A DNA stretch of 64,000 bases. Source: VAZQ01 sp963827585 (GTDB lineage Bacteria; Pseudomonadota; Alphaproteobacteria; Rhizobiales; Xanthobacteraceae). The stretch's first letter is position 1. Every line of letters starts with the position of its first letter. Shown here piece after piece: positions 7,368 to 17,700 of this stretch. The position numbers were made by a program, and so were the translations under genes. The DNA is taken from NCBI GenBank assembly GCA_963827585.1, contig CAWHCK010000064.1, positions 13,382-77,381 of the forward strand, read 5' to 3'. The notes under the pieces are model-generated. The model did not search any database. It was not told the DNA's origin and worked only from the letters and a program-made list of their open reading frames with translations.

Positions 7368-8816
7368 ATGACGCCCATCCTGAATGTGAGCTGGCTGCCG
7401 CCGATCTTCGCCCAGGCGTCGGAACGGCTTGCCGGCAACCTGAGCGACCTTGCCGGCGGGACGACGGTGTGGCTCGCGGTGACGGGGCTCAGCCGCTCCG
7501 GCAAGACCGTCTTCATCACCAGCCTGATCCACAACCTGCTCAGCTCCGCGCACAATCCCAACCGCATGCCGCTCCTGAACGTGGTCGGCGAGCGCCGCCT
7601 GATCGCCGCCAACCTGGAGGGCGCGCGGGCGCACCGGCTGCCGCGTTTTCCTTACCTGAGCAATATCGAAAAGATGGCGGTCCCGGACTGGCCGGAGCGC
7701 ACCGCCGACATCAGCGAGATCGGCATCGAGGTCCGCTTCGCCCCCGCCGCGATGCTGGGCAAGCTCGTGAGCGAGATCACGGGCAACCCGGCGAGCTTGA
7801 CCATCAGGATCGTCGACTATCCCGGCGAGTGGCTGCTCGATCTGCCGCTGCTGGGGCAAAGCTATGCCGCGTGGTCGCGCGCCACGCTGCGCTTGCTCCG
7901 CAAGGGCGTGCGCGCCGGGATCACCCGCGATCTGCTCGACTTTCTCGCCCGCCACCGGCCCGACGAGGCCGCGAGCGAGGAGGTCGCGAAGCAGGCGCAT
8001 GATCGTTATTGCGCCTATCTCCTCGACGCGCGCGACCGCTACGGCCTGAGCTTTCTGCAGCCCGGCCGCTTCCTGTGCCGGGGCAGCCTCGGCGACGTGC
8101 CCTATCTGTGGTTTGCGCCGCTCGACATCGGGGAGGGCGACGACACGTTTGCGCCGCACACGCTCGGTGCCCTGATGGCGGAGCGCTTCGAGGTCTACAA
8201 GCGCGAGGCGGTAACACGGTTCTATGAGGACCACTTCCGGCACTATTCGCGTCAGATCGTCCTGGTGGACGTCCTGCGCGCGCTGTTGGCCGGTCGCGAC
8301 GCCTTCGACGACACCCGGCTCGCACTCGACGCCGTTCTGGAGAGCTTCCGCTACGGCCACGGCGGCATTCTCTCCAAGCTGCTGCTCGGTCCGCACATCG
8401 ACAAGGTTCTGTTCGCCGCCACCAAGGCCGACCACGTGCCCGACATCCAGCGCGATCATCTCGCCGCGCTCCTGCGCAACATGGCGGCGTTCCCCGCGCT
8501 CGAGGTCAAGGGCAGCAACGCCCAGTTCGACGTGACCGCGCTCGCGTCGGTGATCTCCACGGCCGAAGACACCCAGGAGATCGACGGCCAGCGCGTCCAG
8601 GTCGTGGTCGGGCGGCCCGTCGGCAGCGCCAAGCAGTCGAAGTTCTTCGTCGGCAACGTGCCGATCCGTCCGCCGCGCGCCGACGCCTGGGGCACCCCGT
8701 TCCTCAACGTGCCGGTGTTCGAGCCGCCCGCCATCGATCCCTCGCCGGTCGACGGAGTTGCGCACATCAACCTCGACCTGGCACTCGAATTCCTGCTCGG
8801 AGACCGCCTGCAATGA
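7368..8816 (+). CDS. YcjX-family (DUF463) P-loop protein
   Basis: A 482-residue predicted GTP/ATP-binding protein of the YcjX family, known as a stress-associated inner-membrane-linked protein whose exact role is unclear. The P-loop GLSRSGKT (residues 40-47) and the following FITSLIHNLL helix are conserved, as are the RIVDYPGEWLLDLPLL switch-like segment (about 150) and FAATKADHVPDIQRDHL (G4-like TKAD). The start is the ATG at 7368, preceded by a GGGAG ribosome-binding site; the frame is open much further upstream but across the divergent thioesterase gene. It overlaps the next gene by ATGA, the usual ycjX-ycjF arrangement. Confidence 0.9.
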   Translation: MTPILNVSWLPPIFAQASERLAGNLSDLAGGTTVWLAVTGLSRSGKTVFITSLIHNLLSSAHNPNRMPLLNVVGERRLIAANLEGARAHRLPRFPYLSNIEKMAVPDWPERTADISEIGIEVRFAPAAMLGKLVSEITGNPASLTIRIVDYPGEWLLDLPLLGQSYAAWSRATLRLLRKGVRAGITRDLLDFLARHRPDEAASEEVAKQAHDRYCAYLLDARDRYGLSFLQPGRFLCRGSLGDVPYLWFAPLDIGEGDDTFAPHTLGALMAERFEVYKREAVTRFYEDHFRHYSRQIVLVDVLRALLAGRDAFDDTRLALDAVLESFRYGHGGILSKLLLGPHIDKVLFAATKADHVPDIQRDHLAALLRNMAAFPALEVKGSNAQFDVTALASVISTAEDTQEIDGQRVQVVVGRPVGSAKQSKFFVGNVPIRPPRADAWGTPFLNVPVFEPPAIDPSPVDGVAHINLDLALEFLLGDRLQ

Positions 8817-9851
8817 GCGATCCATCCACCCGCAACGCGCCCCGCGCGCGCGTAATCGAGGTCGACGGCGCCGACCGCATCGCGCCGCTGCCGCCGCTCG
8901 CGCCGCAGGTCATCCCGACCGAGCGGACCGAGCGCGTGACGCCGACCGAGCCGGCGGCGGTTCCCGCCGTCGTGCCGGCGCCGGCCGCGCCGCCGCGATC
9001 GCGTCGTCACCTTCGGCCTTTGGGGCGTGGCCGTATTCTTCGTCGGCTGGCTGGTGGTCGACGCCGCCGGCTGGATCTCGGGAGCGTTCGAGCGCAGCAC
9101 GACCTTGGGCATGCTCGCCGCGGCCGCGGTCACCGCCGGCGTTGCCGGCGTCGGCGCGGTGATCGCGCGCGAATTGGGGAGCCTGTTCCGGCTCAAGAGC
9201 GTGGAGGCGATCCACCGGCACTTCGCCGCCGACCTGGTTTCGCCGGCCGATGCCCGGCGAGCGATTGCCGATGTGCTGGCGGTGGTCCCGCGCGAGCGTG
9301 AGACCGAAGCGGCGATCGAGGCCTTCCAGCGGCAGGTCCAGCTGCACCACTCGACGGCGCAGCAGGTCGAGATCCTGTCGCGGACCGTGATGAAACCGCT
9401 CGACCGCTCCGCCGAGGCGCACGTGCGCACCGCCGTGCTGCGCGCCTTCGGCATCACCGCGATCAGTCCCACCGCGCTGACCGATGCCGCGTTCTTCCTC
9501 GCCTGCGGCGTGCGCATGGTGCGCGGGATCGCGGCCTCCTACGGCCACCGCCCGACTGCCGCCACCACCATTCACTTGCTGCGCCGGCTGGTGCTCGAGG
9601 CCGGCAAGCTCGGCGCCGTGGACATCGCCAGCGCTTCGCTGGTGCAGCATCTCGGCGGCGCGGTGACCGAGCGGTTGGCGACCAGCGCCGCCGACGCCCT
9701 TTACGCCGCCTATCGTATGGCCCGGCTCGGCATCATCGTCATGGATCTGTGCCGGCCGATACCGTTCCAGGAGGACGATGTTCCGAGCGTCGCCTCGCTG
9801 GTCGGCAACGTATTGCGCAAGCGTGCGGAGGAACCGGTTCCATCGAAATAA
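8813..9851 (+). pseudogene. YcjF-like (DUF697) membrane protein, frameshifted
   Basis: The partner of ycjX, starting at an ATGA overlap (8813). The N-terminal part (MSDPSTRNAPRARVIEVDG, Pro/Ala linker) is in one frame. At about 8985-8995, inside a GC-rich stretch, the family sequence jumps +1 to RRDRVVTFGLWGVAVFFVGW and then runs intact to 9851 with two membrane helices (VFFVGWLVVDAAGWI and LGMLAAAAVTAGVAGVGAV) and the DUF697 domain (ALTDAAFFLACGVRMVRGIA, LGAVDIASASL). A GTG at 9027 could start a shorter product lacking the N-terminal arm. The shift may be a sequence error; see the finding on recurrent frame breaks. Confidence 0.75.
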
Positions 9852-9993
9852 ACGCGGGTTCCGGAAACCGATTGTTAGCTGTTGCGGCGGGATTGCGGCG
9901 GGAAAGGTTTCCCAGGCTGGTGAATAAAAAAATCCAGGAACCATTCCGCTACCACCGACTTTTTCTATCGGGACGTGAATACAGGGGACAACA

Positions 9994-10593
9994 ATGACTG
10001 TTGCCTTTACCCCGATGGGATCAGCTGCCGCCTCCCCCACGCGTGCGGCAGCTTGTCAGCCTTCCTCCGACGAAACCTTGATCGCGCGGATCGCCGGCGG
10101 CGATCAGCTCGCCATGCGCACGCTGTTCGCACGGCACCGCGTCGCGCTCTATCGGTGGCTGCTCCGTCTGGTAGATGACGAAGCGCTGGCCGAGGACCTG
10201 CTGAGCGACGTGTTTCTCGACGTGTGGCGGCAGGCCGCGACGTTCGAGTCGCGCTCCGCGGTCTCGACCTGGCTGCTGGCGATCGCCCGCTACAAGGCGC
10301 TCTCCGCACGCCGCCGCCGGACCGATGCGCCGCTCGACGACGAGATCGTAGTCAACGTGCGCGACGCGGCGGACGATCCCGAGGTCGTGCTGCAGAAGAA
10401 GAACCGGGCCGAGCTGCTGCGTCATGCCCTGACCAGCCTGTCGCCGGATCACGGCGAGGTCATCGACCTCGTCTACTATCACGGCAAATCGATCAGGGAG
10501 GTCGCCGAGATCGTCGGCGCCGCCGAGGCCACGGTCAAGACGCGCATGTTCTACGCGCGCAAGAAACTGGCCGAGCTGGTCGAGGCCGCGTAG
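9994..10593 (+). CDS. ECF-type RNA polymerase sigma factor
   Basis: A 199-residue sigma-70 family factor with only regions 2 and 4. Region 2 spans about residues 38-105 (FARHRVALYRWLLRLV, LAEDLLSDVFLDVWRQA for core binding and -10 recognition, STWLLAIARYKAL). Region 4 is at about 138-195 (SLSPDHGEVIDLVYYHGKSI, VAEIVGAAEATVKTRMFYAR helix-turn-helix for -35 recognition). The 30-residue N-terminal extension is low complexity. There is no anti-sigma gene next to it, which is unusual for ECF factors; a CreA gene follows after 100 bases. The target regulon cannot be inferred from this window. Confidence 0.9.
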   Translation: MTVAFTPMGSAAASPTRAAACQPSSDETLIARIAGGDQLAMRTLFARHRVALYRWLLRLVDDEALAEDLLSDVFLDVWRQAATFESRSAVSTWLLAIARYKALSARRRRTDAPLDDEIVVNVRDAADDPEVVLQKKNRAELLRHALTSLSPDHGEVIDLVYYHGKSIREVAEIVGAAEATVKTRMFYARKKLAELVEAA

Positions 10594-10693
10594 CGGCGAG
10601 CCGCCCCGGCTGCGCGGCGGATGTTGCCGCGCACGCCCAACAACACTAAATCTCCCGGACCAGCTTTCAAGCCAATGTCCGGGAGATCAGGGT

Positions 10694-11230
10694 ATGCGCA
10701 AATTCAGTCGATGGTGCCGGAGGCTCGCGCTCTGCGGCGCGTTACTCGTGCCGATCTCTCTCGCAGCTCCCGGCCATGCCGCGGATGAGCCCGATCTCAT
10801 CTTCAAGCGGTCCACGGTCTTCAAGTGGCTCACGCCGAACGACAAGCTGGCGACCTACGGCCTGGACGATCCCGACGTCGACGGCGTGGCATGCCACTTC
10901 ACGGTGCCGGAGCGCGGCGGGCTGACGGGTTGGCTGGGAGTGGCTGAGGAAGTTTCCGATATTTCGCTCGCCTGCCGGCAGATCGGTCCGATTCATTTCA
11001 AGCAAAAATTTTCCCAGGGCGAGGACGTGTTTCGTCAGCGCCGCTCGCTCTTCTTCAAGAAAATGCAGATCGTGCGCGGCTGCGACATGAAGCGCAATGT
11101 TCTGGTCTACATGGTCTATTCGGACAAGCTCATCGAAGGTTCGCCGAAGAATTCGACATCCTCGGTCCCGATCATGCCGTGGGGATCGAGCGGCGAGGTT
11201 CAGAAATGCGCGGATTGGATCGAGCGCTGA
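10694..11230 (+). CDS. creA: CreA-family periplasmic protein
   Basis: A 178-residue exported protein. An N-terminal signal peptide (RRLALCGALLVPISLAAPGHA, cleavage likely after AxA near residue 29) is followed by the conserved CreA domain: STVFKWLTPNDK, YGLDDPDVDGVACHFTVPER, GGLTGWLGVAEEVSDISLAC and KMQIVRGCDMKRNVLVYMVY. CreA proteins are widespread periplasmic proteins of unknown function. A GGGAG ribosome-binding site sits just before the ATG. It follows the ECF sigma gene by about 100 bases and could be transcribed with it, although the gap holds no obvious signal. Confidence 0.88.
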   Translation: MRKFSRWCRRLALCGALLVPISLAAPGHAADEPDLIFKRSTVFKWLTPNDKLATYGLDDPDVDGVACHFTVPERGGLTGWLGVAEEVSDISLACRQIGPIHFKQKFSQGEDVFRQRRSLFFKKMQIVRGCDMKRNVLVYMVYSDKLIEGSPKNSTSSVPIMPWGSSGEVQKCADWIER

Positions 11231-11273
11231 GACGCGCAGGCCTGCCTGCGGCCGCAATTGGGACTGGCAACTC

Positions 11274-12461
11274 TCACTCGGTGAGGAACGTTGCGATCTC
11301 GTCCACGAGCTTGGGCCAGGCGGGCTCGCCCGCGAGCACGACGTGGTTGTCGCTCTCCAGCGTGACGAATTTGGCGTGCGGGATCGAGCGGGCGATCAAG
11401 CGGCCCTGTTCGAACGGGGCCACGTTGTCATGACGGCAATGGATCACGAGCGTGGGAACCTGCACCTTCGGCAACAGATCGACGACGTCGATATCGTCGC
11501 AGACGTTGCGAATCCGCGCCGCATTTTCCGGCGAGGTTGTGATGCGCTGCAGGTCGACGAGCCATTTAATCTGCTGTGGCGAGCCGTTGGGGAAGAATAC
11601 GGAGCTGAAAGCCTTCATGAAGGCGGAATGCTCGTCGCCCCATCCGTGTCGCATGATGGCAAGAAAGGCGCGCGCCATTTCGGCCTCGGCGGGTGACCCG
11701 CGCCTGTTGCGGCCCTGGGCGTAGCCGCCGTAGAGAATCAGCTTCGAGACGCGCTGCGGATGCAGCACGGCATAGGCGATCGCGACCGCCGCTCCTTGCG
11801 AGATGCCGAGAAATGCCGGGCGCTCCACCTCCGCGGCTGCCACGACTGCTTCGAGGTCGCGCACAAACGCGGCGAACGAGATGTCGGCCACGTCGCGATC
11901 GGCCAAACCGTTGCCGCGTCCGTCGTAACGGATCAAGCGGCAGCGCTCGGCCAGATGCTGCAGCAGCGGTAACCAGATCGGACTCTCCCAGTCATATTCG
12001 ACGTGAGTGAGCCAATTGGCGACCTTGATCAGCGGCGCTCCGGTGCCGACCGAGGCGAGCGCGAGGTTGATGCCGTCCGCCGTTCGGCAAAACGTCACCT
12101 CCTGGTTTCGTGCCGGCGCCGGTACCGGAGCCGGCAACTCCGACGGCACCTGTCCCTCGCGCACGACGCCCACGAACCGAATGCCCTTGCGGGCGGCGGT
12201 GCGGATGAAGCGCTGCTGCTCGCCGCTGTCGCCGATGGCGCGCCGCGCGGCGTTGATGCGGCTCGCCAGCGTCGATTCGGACACGATGCGGCCGTCCCAC
12301 ACTCCGGCGATCAGGTCATCCTTGCTGACCACGCGATCGCGGTTGCGGATCAAAAACACCAGCAGATCGAAGACCTGTGGCTCGGCCGGCACGAGCGTGC
12401 CTTTGCGGCGCAGCTCCCGCCGGTCGGGATCGAGCACATAGTCATCGAAGAAGAACAGCAC
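11274..12461 (-). CDS. Winged-helix transcription regulator fused to alpha/beta hydrolase
   Basis: A 395-residue two-domain protein. Residues 1-100 form an OmpR/PhoB-type winged-helix DNA-binding domain (FDDYVLDPDRRELRRKG, VFDLLVFLIRNRDRVVSKDD, STLASRINAARRAIGD, FIRTAARKGIRFVG). A Pro/Ala linker leads to an alpha/beta-hydrolase domain with the nucleophile elbow GISQGA (Ser221), acid Asp345 in HCRHDNVAP and His373 in ESDNHVV, so the triad looks complete. There is no receiver domain, so the hydrolase half may act as a ligand sensor or enzyme for an unknown small ester or lactone. Similar CadC-like/hydrolase fusions occur in Rhizobiales. It is divergent from the small basic protein at 12633. Confidence 0.88.
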   Translation of the reverse strand: MLFFFDDYVLDPDRRELRRKGTLVPAEPQVFDLLVFLIRNRDRVVSKDDLIAGVWDGRIVSESTLASRINAARRAIGDSGEQQRFIRTAARKGIRFVGVVREGQVPSELPAPVPAPARNQEVTFCRTADGINLALASVGTGAPLIKVANWLTHVEYDWESPIWLPLLQHLAERCRLIRYDGRGNGLADRDVADISFAAFVRDLEAVVAAAEVERPAFLGISQGAAVAIAYAVLHPQRVSKLILYGGYAQGRNRRGSPAEAEMARAFLAIMRHGWGDEHSAFMKAFSSVFFPNGSPQQIKWLVDLQRITTSPENAARIRNVCDDIDVVDLLPKVQVPTLVIHCRHDNVAPFEQGRLIARSIPHAKFVTLESDNHVVLAGEPAWPKLVDEIATFLTE

Positions 12462-12632
12462 ATTGCCGCTCCGCGCTCGACCTCATATCAGCGGACAACC
12501 TTAACGCATCCGGCGGGCAACAGAATCAAGAGTTTCTCAAGAGCAAATCAAGCGGCCCTCGAAGCCGATCGCCCGCGATGCGGACATTCTGTCCTTCCCG
12601 ACATTCGTCCCGCCAGCGAACGGAGGACAACC

Positions 12633-13013
12633 ATGGGTGAATTGAGCGAAATCCATGCCGGGGGGAAATGCCCGGTCGGCGAGGGCCGCGATAGCCCGGC
12701 AGCGGTCACTTTCACCGAGCCTCGCCGGTTGCGCGACGGTTCGATCGACTACGACTTCTACAAGGCGCGCACGCGACGGCTCCGGCATCGGTTCCAGGTC
12801 GAGGTGAAGTTGTTGGTGGCAAGGCAAGTGCTGCGTGGGTTGATCATGCTCGGGCAGTGGATCGCCCGCCGAGTGGTAGCCGAGCGCCGGAGGCGGGGCG
12901 GGGGCGGGGGCGGTGATACACCAAATCGCGCTGCGTCGGAGCGCGTTCGGACGCAAGGCCGGACCTCCACCTTGCCGAATGTGCTCCGTGCCTTGCCGAC
13001 GCCGTTCTGTTAA
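12633..13013 (+). CDS. Small basic hypothetical protein
   Basis: A predicted 126-residue protein with a good GGAGG ribosome-binding site before the ATG at 12633. The central part (RLRDGSIDYDFYKARTRRLR) recalls short Rhizobiales proteins with a D-G-x-I-D-Y-D-F-Y core followed by an arginine-rich helix. The N-terminus contains EIHAGGKCPVGEG. After about residue 90 the sequence becomes a glycine run and low complexity, so the native C-terminus may have been replaced or shifted. The function is unknown. It sits between the divergent winged-helix/hydrolase gene and the flavoprotein gene, 24 bases from the latter, so co-transcription is possible. Confidence 0.5.
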   Translation: MGELSEIHAGGKCPVGEGRDSPAAVTFTEPRRLRDGSIDYDFYKARTRRLRHRFQVEVKLLVARQVLRGLIMLGQWIARRVVAERRRRGGGGGGDTPNRAASERVRTQGRTSTLPNVLRALPTPFC

Positions 13014-13037
13014 CGTGGGGCGTCGTGTGAGTGGGTG

Positions 13038-14462
13038 ATGGCACTGCTGGAAGAACAGCCTGATCGGAGCACAGGCCGCGATCCCAACGCGGTCAAGGTC
13101 GTCATCGCCGCGCTGACCGCGAAGTTCGGCAACCGGCTCGTGACCTCGCAGGCCGTGCGCGAGCAGCACGCCAATACGACGACCTGGATCGCGAGCGAGC
13201 CGCCCGACGCAGTGGTGTTCCCGCAGACGACCGATGACGTGCAGGACGTGGTGCGCATCTGCGCCGCGCACCGCATGCCGGTCATTCCCTTCGGCACCGG
13301 CACGTCGCTCGAGGGCCATGTCAATGCGCCCCATGGCGGCGTGTCGATCGATTTTCGCGATATGAACCGCGTGCTGGCGGTGAATTCGCAGGACCTCGAC
13401 TGCGTGGTCGAGCCCGGCATCACGCGCAAGCAGCTCAACGAGCATCTGCGCGACCAGGGCCTGTTCTTCCCGCTCGATCCCGGCGCCGACGCTTCGCTCG
13501 GCGGCATGGCGGCCACGCGCTGCTCCGGCACCAATGCCGTGCGCTACGGCACCATGAAGGACAATGTGCTCGCGCTGAAGGTCGTGCTGCCGAACGGCGA
13601 GCTGATGACGACCGCGCGCCGCGCCAAGAAGTCGGCGGCCGGCTACGATCTCACCCGGCTGATGGTCGGATCGGAAGGCACGCTGGGCGTGATCACCGAG
13701 CTCACGCTCAAGCTCTCCGGTATCCCCGAGGCGATCTCGGGGGGCGTGTGCCCGTTCCCGTCGGTCGAGGCGGCGTGCAATGCCGCGATCGCGACCATCC
13801 AGTCCGGCATCCCGGTGGCGCGCATCGAGCTGCTCGACGAGCTGCAAGTGAAAGCAACCAATCTCTATTCCAAGCTCGCGCTGCCCGAAGTGCCGATGCT
13901 GTTCGTCGAGTTCCACGGCTCGCCCGCGGGCGTCGCCGAACAATCCGAGCGTTTCGGCGAAATCGCGCGCGATCTCGGCGGCGGCCCGTTCGAATGGGCG
14001 ACCAGGCCCGAGGACCGCACCCGCCTGTGGCAGGCGCGCCACGACGCCTACTGGGCCGGGCGGGGCCTGCGCCCGGGTGCCCAGGCGGTCGCCACCGACG
14101 TCTGCGTGCCGATCTCGCGGCTGGCGGAATGCGTCACCGCAACCCAGCGGGAGATCGCGGAGCTCCGACTCGTCGCGCCGATCCTCGGCCATGTCGGCGA
14201 TGGAAATTTCCATCTCACGCTGCTGGTCGACATGGCCGATCCGGCAGAGGTCAAGGCGGCCAAGATCCTGTGCGAGCGGCTGGTCGAGCGCGCACTCGCC
14301 ATGGACGGCACCTGCACCGGCGAGCACGGCGTCGGGCAGGGCAAGATGAAATATCTCGCCGGCGAGCTGGGCCATCCGGCGCTCGAGGCCATGGCCGCCA
14401 TCAAGCGGGCGCTCGACCCGGACAACATCATGAATCCGGGAAAAATCGTGCCAATCGAGTGA
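13038..14462 (+). CDS. FAD-linked oxidase, D-lactate dehydrogenase (cytochrome) type
   Basis: A 474-residue flavoprotein of the GlcD/DLD family, which oxidises 2-hydroxyacids such as D-lactate or glycolate and passes electrons to cytochrome c or the quinone pool. FAD-binding domain 4 covers about residues 55-195 (PVIPFGTGTSLEGH, PGITRKQLNEHLRDQGLFFP, GADASLGGMAATRCSG, LMVGSEGTLGVITE). The C-terminal oxidase domain follows, with GHVGDGNFHL, GEHGVGQGKMKYL and ALDPDNIMNPGKIVP, typical of D-lactate dehydrogenases. ATG codons or GTG are possible at 13035/13038; the ATG is preferred. The exact substrate cannot be fixed from motifs alone. Confidence 0.9.
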   Translation: MALLEEQPDRSTGRDPNAVKVVIAALTAKFGNRLVTSQAVREQHANTTTWIASEPPDAVVFPQTTDDVQDVVRICAAHRMPVIPFGTGTSLEGHVNAPHGGVSIDFRDMNRVLAVNSQDLDCVVEPGITRKQLNEHLRDQGLFFPLDPGADASLGGMAATRCSGTNAVRYGTMKDNVLALKVVLPNGELMTTARRAKKSAAGYDLTRLMVGSEGTLGVITELTLKLSGIPEAISGGVCPFPSVEAACNAAIATIQSGIPVARIELLDELQVKATNLYSKLALPEVPMLFVEFHGSPAGVAEQSERFGEIARDLGGGPFEWATRPEDRTRLWQARHDAYWAGRGLRPGAQAVATDVCVPISRLAECVTATQREIAELRLVAPILGHVGDGNFHLTLLVDMADPAEVKAAKILCERLVERALAMDGTCTGEHGVGQGKMKYLAGELGHPALEAMAAIKRALDPDNIMNPGKIVPIE

Positions 14463-14762
14463 GCCGGGTTCCCGTTCGCGCATGCCAAGCCGTGCATTTC
14501 GCGAAGCAACCCAATTTGATTGAATGCCGTTCCCTAAACCATTGGCGGCGGACATAGATTTGCCGTCAATCCGCCCGATCTTACGGTGCCGCTAGGGGCG
14601 TCTTTGAAAAGGTAGCGGGATCGGGGTTGCGCGCACGCCCGGCCGGCCGTTATGGGCCGGTCACATGCAGCGTGCTCAACTCCTTGGTGATCAGGCTTTT
14701 TGCGTGGCCTGCGCACATCGCCCGGTGCGAGAGGCCGCGGCTCGACCTGCTGTGGAGACGGC
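14463..14762. other. Intergenic stretch
   Basis: 300 bases between the flavoprotein and the AsmA gene. It contains a ggccggccgttatgggccgg hairpin near 14640-14660 but no T run and no gene I can support. Confidence 0.5.
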
Positions 14763-17700
14763 GTGCAGACGACGCTGCTCGGTTTAGGAATCGCGATCAT
14801 CCTGGCGCTGGTGACGGCGCTGGTCGGGCCTTTTTACGTCGATTGGGGCAGCTATCGCGGGGAGTTCGAGGCCCGAGCACGCCAGCTGACCGGGCTCGAT
14901 TTCCGCGTCACCGGCGGGATGGATGCCCGCCTGCTTCCAACACCGACCATCGTTTTGCAGGGCGTCGAGTTCGGCCGTCCGGACGAGAGCAGCAAGGTGC
15001 GTGCGCGCGCCTTGCGGATCGAATTCGCCCTCGGCGCCCTGATACGTGGCGAGTGGCGCATTGCCGATGCGCGGCTGGAAGGTCCCGAGTTCGCCGCCGG
15101 GCTCGACCCCGCCGGCCGTGTGGCCTGGCCGCTCCCGAAGCTCGGCTTCGACCTCGAGGGCGTTGCGATCGAGCGGCTTCACATCCAGGACGGCCGCGCC
15201 ACGCTGGCGGACGCCGCGAACGGCTCGCGGGTGGTGCTGGACAAGCTGGAATTCAACGGCGAAATGCGCTCGCTGGCCGGTCCCGTGAAGGGCGACGGCT
15301 CCTTCGTCCTCGAAGGCGAGCGTTATCCCTATCGCGTCTTCACCACCCGCGCCGGCGAGGACAGCGGCGTCAAAGTGCGTCTCGCCGTCGATTCGGCCAA
15401 CCGTCCGCTGACCGCCGAAGCGGACGTCACGATTTGGGTGGAGCGCGGCACGCCGCGCTTCGAAGGCAGCGTTCAATTCGCGCGCCCGGTCGGCCGCGCG
15501 CCCGCCGGCGCGCAGTCCCTGGTCGTCGATTCGTGGCGCCTCAGCAGCCGCGTCAAGGGCGACAGCACGGCCGCGGTGCTCGAGCAGATCGAGTTCCAGT
15601 ACGGCCCGGACGACCGGGCGATCAAGCTCAAGGGCACTGCCAACCTGACATTCGGGCGGCAGCCGGAGATCCGCGGCGCGCTGTCATCGCCGCAGATCGA
15701 TCTCGATCGGGTGCTGGCGCTGCCCGAGGCAACGCGCCGCCGCCCGCTCCCCGCCATCAAGACGTTGGCCGAATCCCTGGTCGCGGCATCGCGGCTGCCC
15801 ATCCCCGCGACGCTGAGCGTCAATGTCGAGAGCGTGACCCTCGGCGGCGCGATGCTCGCGCGCGTCGGCGCCGAAGTGAGGGTCGATGCCGACGGCCTCG
15901 ATATCAAGGAATTCGAGTTGCGCGCGCCGGGCGCAGCGCAGTTGCGTCTCAGCGGGCGCCTCGGCACGAGCGCAACGGGCGTGCAGTTCGAGGGATCGAC
16001 CAGGCTCGAGGCGAGCGAGCCGCGCGCATTCCTCGCCTGGCTGACCGAACGCAATGAAGAACAGGGCGGGCCGGCCGGTCCGCTGCGGCTGGCCGGCGAC
16101 GTCACGCTGGGGACTGACGCAATCGCGATCGAGCGGCTCAAGCTCGAGCTCGACCGCATGACGGTCGCCGGGCGCTTCTCCTATGCCTGGCCGAAGGACG
16201 ACCGCCCGGCGCGGTTCGACGCGGCGCTCTCGGCGCCCGAGCTCGACCTCGATCGCGTCCTAGCGCTCGCCAAGGCCATGGCGGGCGAGGCGGCGTTCGA
16301 ATGGCCGCGCGAGGGCGCGCTCGCGCTCAAGATTGCGCGCGCTTCTGTCGCCGGCGTCGATGCGAAGCAGGCCGACGTGAACCTGCGCATCGATGCAAAC
16401 GGGCTCGAGATCGAGCGCCTTGCCATCGCCGATCTCGGCGGTGCGGCGCTCGCCCTCAAAGGGCGGATCGACACCAAGGCGCAAGCCCCGCGCGGCGCGG
16501 TGACGCTCGATGTCGACGCGCGCGCCCTCGACGGGCTCACCGCAGTGCTCGAGAAATTTGCCCCGCAGGCCGCCGATCAGATGCGCCGCTCGGCGGCGCG
16601 CCTGACCCCGCTCACTTTGCGCGCCTCGGTCGCGGTCGATCCGGGCGCGGCGGGGAGTGCGGCCGCCAATGCGAAGGTCAAGATCGACGGCCGCGCCGGC
16701 ACGTTCCGCGTCGCGCTGCAAGGCGACGCGGCCACTCCCGGCAACGCATTCAAGCTCGACAATCTGGCGGCGCTCGGAGCGGCCAGGGTGAATTTCGGCG
16801 GACGACTGGATGGCGACGACGGAGCAGCCTTGGTCGAGCTCATGGGCCTCGACCGCTTCGTTGCGGTCGACAAGCGGCCCGGGCGGCTGACGCTGACGGC
16901 GAAAGGCCCGCTCGATGGCGACCTCGCGGTCGACGGCCAGCTCGGCGCCGGTGCGCTCAGCATTTCGAGTAGCGGTACAATACGCGCTTCGGGTGAGGCG
17001 AGCCCAACGGCGGCACTCACCCTCAAGGTGGCCAATGCCAATGTCCGCTCGCCGCGGGCGACACCGGCGGGACGTCCCGCCGAGCTTCTGCCGACTTCGG
17101 TGACCGCACGGCTCAATCTGGCCGAAGGCATGCTGCGCTTCTCCGACGTCGCGGGCACGGTGGCAGGGACGCCCGTCGGCGGGCGGCTCGCCATTGGGAT
17201 GCAGCAGCCGATCGCTGTCGACGGCGACCTCGAGGTCGGTGCGGTGGATCTGCCGGCGGCGATCGCGCTCGCGATCGGGGCGCCGGCGCAGAGCGTGGCA
17301 AGCGTTGGCACGGGCACAGGCAACGGTGGAGGCGCGTCCGCGCCCTGGCCGTCAGAACCTTTCGACCAGGGGATGGTCCGCCTCAAAGGCCAAGTCGCGG
17401 TCAAGGCGGCGCGCGTCGCGCTCACGCCGAAGCTCGCCGCGCGCGACGTGCGGAGCGTGCTCCAATTCGGGGAATTGGAGATCGCATTGCAGGCGATCGA
17501 GGGCAGCATTGCCGGCGGCCGCCTGGGCGGGGAGCTGACCTTCCTGCGCCGCGCGGAGGGGCTCACGGCGCGCGGCCGCGTGCGGCTCGCCGACGCCAAT
17601 GCCGCCGAACTCCTCCCCGGCGACGGATTGGTCTCCGGCCGGCTGACCCTCGACGTCGCCGCGGAAGGGACCGGCATGAGCGCGGTTGCGCTCATCGGTT

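Noticed and set aside
7272..8825. 517-codon open frame antisense to ycjX
   Set aside because: Arg/His/Asp-rich composition typical of antisense frames of GC-rich genes; ycjX on the plus strand has clear P-loop motifs.
8985..9000. Programmed +1 frameshifting in the DUF697 gene
   Set aside because: No slippery sequence with a stop in the A site as in prfB, and similar breaks occur in many unrelated genes; an indel is simpler.
12537..14555. 672-codon frame antisense to the FAD-linked oxidase
   Set aside because: Mirror frame of a conserved gene; no domain recognisable, composition of a shadow frame.
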